Position numbers and translations under genes: made by a program. The notes beneath the pieces were generated by a model, which was given only the letters and a program-made list of their open reading frames with translations, was not told the DNA's origin and did no database searches. From Paenibacillus eucommiae (lineage in GTDB: Bacteria > Bacillota > Bacilli > Paenibacillales > NBRC-103111), in contig NZ_JAGGLB010000043.1 of NCBI RefSeq assembly GCF_017874215.1, positions 1-64,000 on the forward strand: 64,000 nucleotides of DNA. The letters run 5' to 3'. Shown piece by piece: positions 61,571-64,000 of this stretch. How positions within the stretch are numbered: position 1 is the first letter of the stretch; every line of letters begins with the position of its first letter.

Positions 61571-63094
61571 ATGACGCAGGAATATATGCTCCAAATGAAA
61601 GATATTTCCAAAACCTTCCCCGGAGTTAAAGCTCTATCGCATGTCAATTTATCGATCAAAAAGGGAAGTGTCCATGCTTTAATGGGCGAGAACGGAGCTG
61701 GAAAGTCCACCTTAATGAAAATATTAATTGGACTTTACACCGACTATGCAGGCGAGATTTATTTTAAAGGACAAAAAATTGTTCATAAGGATATCAAAAG
61801 CGCATTGAATGCCGGAATCGCGATGATTCATCAGGAATTAACCTACGTTCCCGAAATGACGGTTGGAGAAAATTTGTTTTTGGGAAACGAGCCGAGGCAT
61901 AAATTTTTTGGCATGGTAGATACGAAAACACTGCATAAGCGCACGAATGAATTACTCGGTCAAATCGGAGTGCAAATCGATCCTGATGTATTGATGAAGG
62001 ATTTAAGCGTTTCTAAGAGGCAGATGGTGGAGATCGCTAAAGCGGTTTCATACAAATCGGAGCTTATTATTATGGATGAGCCCACATCTGCAATTCCGGA
62101 GCGAGAGGTTGAAAGCTTGTTCCGCATCATAAGGGAACTGAAGGATAAAGGCGTGTCCATCATTTACATCTCGCATAAAATGGATGAGATTTACCGGATT
62201 GCTGATGAATTTACGGTTTTAAGAGATGGAACCTACGTAGGAACGCATTCCATTCAAGAAGCTGATGAGAACAAGATGATTTCCATGATGGTTGGAAGAC
62301 AGCTATCGGAGCTGTTCGTGCAGCGGACGCCGACTGAAGGTCCTGTTGTATTATCGGTTAAGGATTTAACGAGACAAGGGAAGTTTGAGAACATTTCATT
62401 TGATTTAAGAAAAGGCGAGATTCTTGGACTTGCCGGACTTATGGGCGCTGGCCGAACCGAGCTGGTAAGCTGCATCTACGGGCTGGATAAGGCGGATAGC
62501 GGAGAAATTCATATCAAAAATAAAAAGGTAAGTATTCGTAAAGCGAATGATGGCATTCAGCATGGTGTTGGACTTGTAAGTGAGGACAGGAAAACGTTAG
62601 GTCTGGTTCTGGGATTATCGGTAACTGAAAACCTGATGCTGCCGAATTATAAGCAATTAAATAAGTCCTTTCTTATTTCTGACAGTAAAGAACGAGACAT
62701 TGCCGACAGGTCGATCTCTGACTTAAACATAAAGACTCCTTCAAGAGAGCAAAAGGTAAAAAATTTAAGTGGCGGGAATCAACAAAAAATTGTTATTGGC
62801 AAGGTTCTCTTGAGCAATCCGGATATTCTCATCCTCGATGAGCCTACTAGAGGGATTGATATAGGGGCGAAGTCAGAGATTTATAAGCTGATTTCCCAGC
62901 TTGCCAGTGAGGGAAAAGCGATTATTGTCGTTTCCTCAGAGCTGCCGGAAGTCATGGGATTAGCTGACCGGATTCTGGTTTTGCATGAAGGCAAGGTTGC
63001 GGGACAGCTGATGCGCGAGGAAGCGAGCGAAGAGAAAATTATGGCCTTGGCGTTCGGCAAGCATAAACAGAAACAGACGCAAACGCAAAACTGA
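61571..63094 (+). CDS. sugar ABC transporter ATP-binding protein (RbsA/MglA type)
   Basis: 507 residues with two ATPase domains, typical of pentose/hexose importers. Domain 1: Walker A GENGAGKST and Walker B LIIMDEPT. Domain 2 starts near 250 and has the LSGGNQQK signature and Walker B LILDEPTRG. The first half signature reads LSVSKRQM in place of LSGGQ, common in RbsA. It drives the permease encoded next. Confidence 0.95.
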   Translation: MTQEYMLQMKDISKTFPGVKALSHVNLSIKKGSVHALMGENGAGKSTLMKILIGLYTDYAGEIYFKGQKIVHKDIKSALNAGIAMIHQELTYVPEMTVGENLFLGNEPRHKFFGMVDTKTLHKRTNELLGQIGVQIDPDVLMKDLSVSKRQMVEIAKAVSYKSELIIMDEPTSAIPEREVESLFRIIRELKDKGVSIIYISHKMDEIYRIADEFTVLRDGTYVGTHSIQEADENKMISMMVGRQLSELFVQRTPTEGPVVLSVKDLTRQGKFENISFDLRKGEILGLAGLMGAGRTELVSCIYGLDKADSGEIHIKNKKVSIRKANDGIQHGVGLVSEDRKTLGLVLGLSVTENLMLPNYKQLNKSFLISDSKERDIADRSISDLNIKTPSREQKVKNLSGGNQQKIVIGKVLLSNPDILILDEPTRGIDIGAKSEIYKLISQLASEGKAIIVVSSELPEVMGLADRILVLHEGKVAGQLMREEASEEKIMALAFGKHKQKQTQTQN

Positions 63095-63112
63095 TACTAG
63101 GAGAGTTACAAT

Positions 63113-64000
63113 ATGGCTGGACATGCGAATTCGATTTCGAAAATGAATGGAAGCAACCGCAATATTTTAAAGAAATATGGGCTGTTAATTGCGTTACTAA
63201 GCCTTTGCATCATATTTTCACTGACATCACCTGTTTTTGTTACAGAGCAGAATATTCTAAACATCTTAAACCAGGTATCGATTAATGCCATTCTGGCTAT
63301 CGGTGTAACCTTTGTTATTATTATCGGCGGTATCGATTTAGGCTTAGGCTCGTACGTCGCATTAACAGGCTGTTTGGCTGCCCTTCTAGCCCAATCTAGT
63401 GATGGGACACTATTGCCTATATTAGTAGGTGTAGGTGCCGGTCTGGTCATAGGGTACATCAACGGTTTGATTATTACCAAAGGCAAGTTGGCTGCATTTA
63501 TCGTAACCTTAGGCATGATGACAATTGCGCGTGGGGGAGCACTGGTTATAAGTGAAGGGAGACCGATCTCTAATCTATCTCCTGCCTTTAATCATATAGC
63601 GGGTGGAACAATTCTAGGCATTCAAATCCCCATTTTAATCGTGCTGGCTATACTCATTATCTCATTTTTTGTACTGAAAAAAACCGTCTTTGGACGCTAT
63701 GTGTATGCAGTAGGTGGCAATGCGGAAGCCGCAAGAGCTTCAGGCATTAATGTGAACAAGATCAAAATGTATGTGTACATTCTTTGTGGCGGCTTAGCCG
63801 GGGTTGCCGGAATTATTCAGGCTTCTAGAATTACGACCGGCCAACCGAGTATCGGTGTCGGATACGAATTGGATGCTATTGCTGCTGCGGTTATTGGCGG
63901 AACGAGCCTTTCGGGCGGATCTGGTAAAATCATGGGAACCATTATCGGGGCTTTAATTATCGGAGTTATTAATAATGGATTGGATCTATTGAACGTTCCT
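63113..64000 (+). CDS. sugar ABC transporter permease (RbsC type), partial
   Basis: At least 296 residues, cut by the window end. The start is ATG at 63113 (GGAGAG upstream). Family sequence includes FVIIIGGIDLGLGSYVALTG and GRYVYAVGGNAEAARASGI, followed by AAAVIGGTSLSGGSG, hallmarks of the BPD/RbsC permeases. It lies 18 bp after the ATPase gene. The substrate-binding protein is probably beyond the window. Confidence 0.95.
   Translation, partial: MAGHANSISKMNGSNRNILKKYGLLIALLSLCIIFSLTSPVFVTEQNILNILNQVSINAILAIGVTFVIIIGGIDLGLGSYVALTGCLAALLAQSSDGTLLPILVGVGAGLVIGYINGLIITKGKLAAFIVTLGMMTIARGGALVISEGRPISNLSPAFNHIAGGTILGIQIPILIVLAILIISFFVLKKTVFGRYVYAVGGNAEAARASGINVNKIKMYVYILCGGLAGVAGIIQASRITTGQPSIGVGYELDAIAAAVIGGTSLSGGSGKIMGTIIGALIIGVINNGLDLLNVP

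Overview
The window looks like chromosomal DNA of a Paenibacillus-type Firmicute. The reasons are moderate GC, strong GGAGG-type ribosome binding sites, several GTG/TTG starts, SLH-anchored surface proteins, and YesM/YesN sensor pairs next to LplB/YtcP/LipO-type sugar transporters. No rRNA, tRNA or CRISPR array was seen. The assignment is inferred from gene content alone.

Region 1 (1-17.5 kb) is a carbohydrate-response locus. A minus-strand pair (Gfo/Idh oxidoreductase and TIM-barrel isomerase) and an AraC regulator face a plus-strand run: a nitrilase-type amidohydrolase, a two-component pair (histidine kinase and AraC-type response regulator), two ABC permeases, a lipoprotein solute-binding protein, and a 1539-residue SLH-anchored, glucuronidase-like (DUF4838-like) surface protein. 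A cre-like site precedes the surface protein. Region 2 (17.5-29.4 kb) is mixed housekeeping and stress functions. It holds a TetR regulator divergent from a YhgE/Pip-like membrane protein, a MarR regulator with an MFS exporter and matching operators, a lipoprotein pair, an ECF sigma factor with an ABC-2 exporter operon, a ribbon-helix-helix regulator with 11-bp iterons, and an aminotransferase.

Region 3 (29.4-41.8 kb) is an accessory island lying between two fragments of one amidase gene: the N-terminal part at 41.1-41.8 kb and the C-terminal part at 29.4-29.7 kb, both on the minus strand. It contains Tn3-family remnants (resolvase with an amber stop, a frameshifted transposase 3' part, and a 38-bp terminal repeat), a Cry-type toxin whose pore-forming domain is followed by a jacalin-like lectin domain, a truncated phosphodiester-glycosidase gene, a DUF1294 fragment, and a DHA2 drug exporter with a TetR regulator. 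It also carries two copies of a structured 300-430 bp element whose stems show compensatory changes. This is the most unusual part of the window.

Region 4 (42-64 kb) is a second glycan locus. It starts with an AraC regulator divergent from an SGNH hydrolase and a GH78 alpha-L-rhamnosidase. A repeat-rich intergenic stretch with a tandem hairpin array follows, then an Ldh2-type dehydrogenase. A second two-component pair comes next, with a solute-binding protein, two permeases and a TIM-barrel glycosidase-like enzyme. The region ends with an HPr-like protein lacking the catalytic histidine, a LacI regulator with visible operators, another sugar isomerase, and an RbsA/RbsC-type transporter that runs off the window end. 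The two glycan loci share one logic: outside sensing by a two-component pair, oligosaccharide import by a binding-protein ABC transporter, hydrolysis, then isomerase/oxidoreductase processing.
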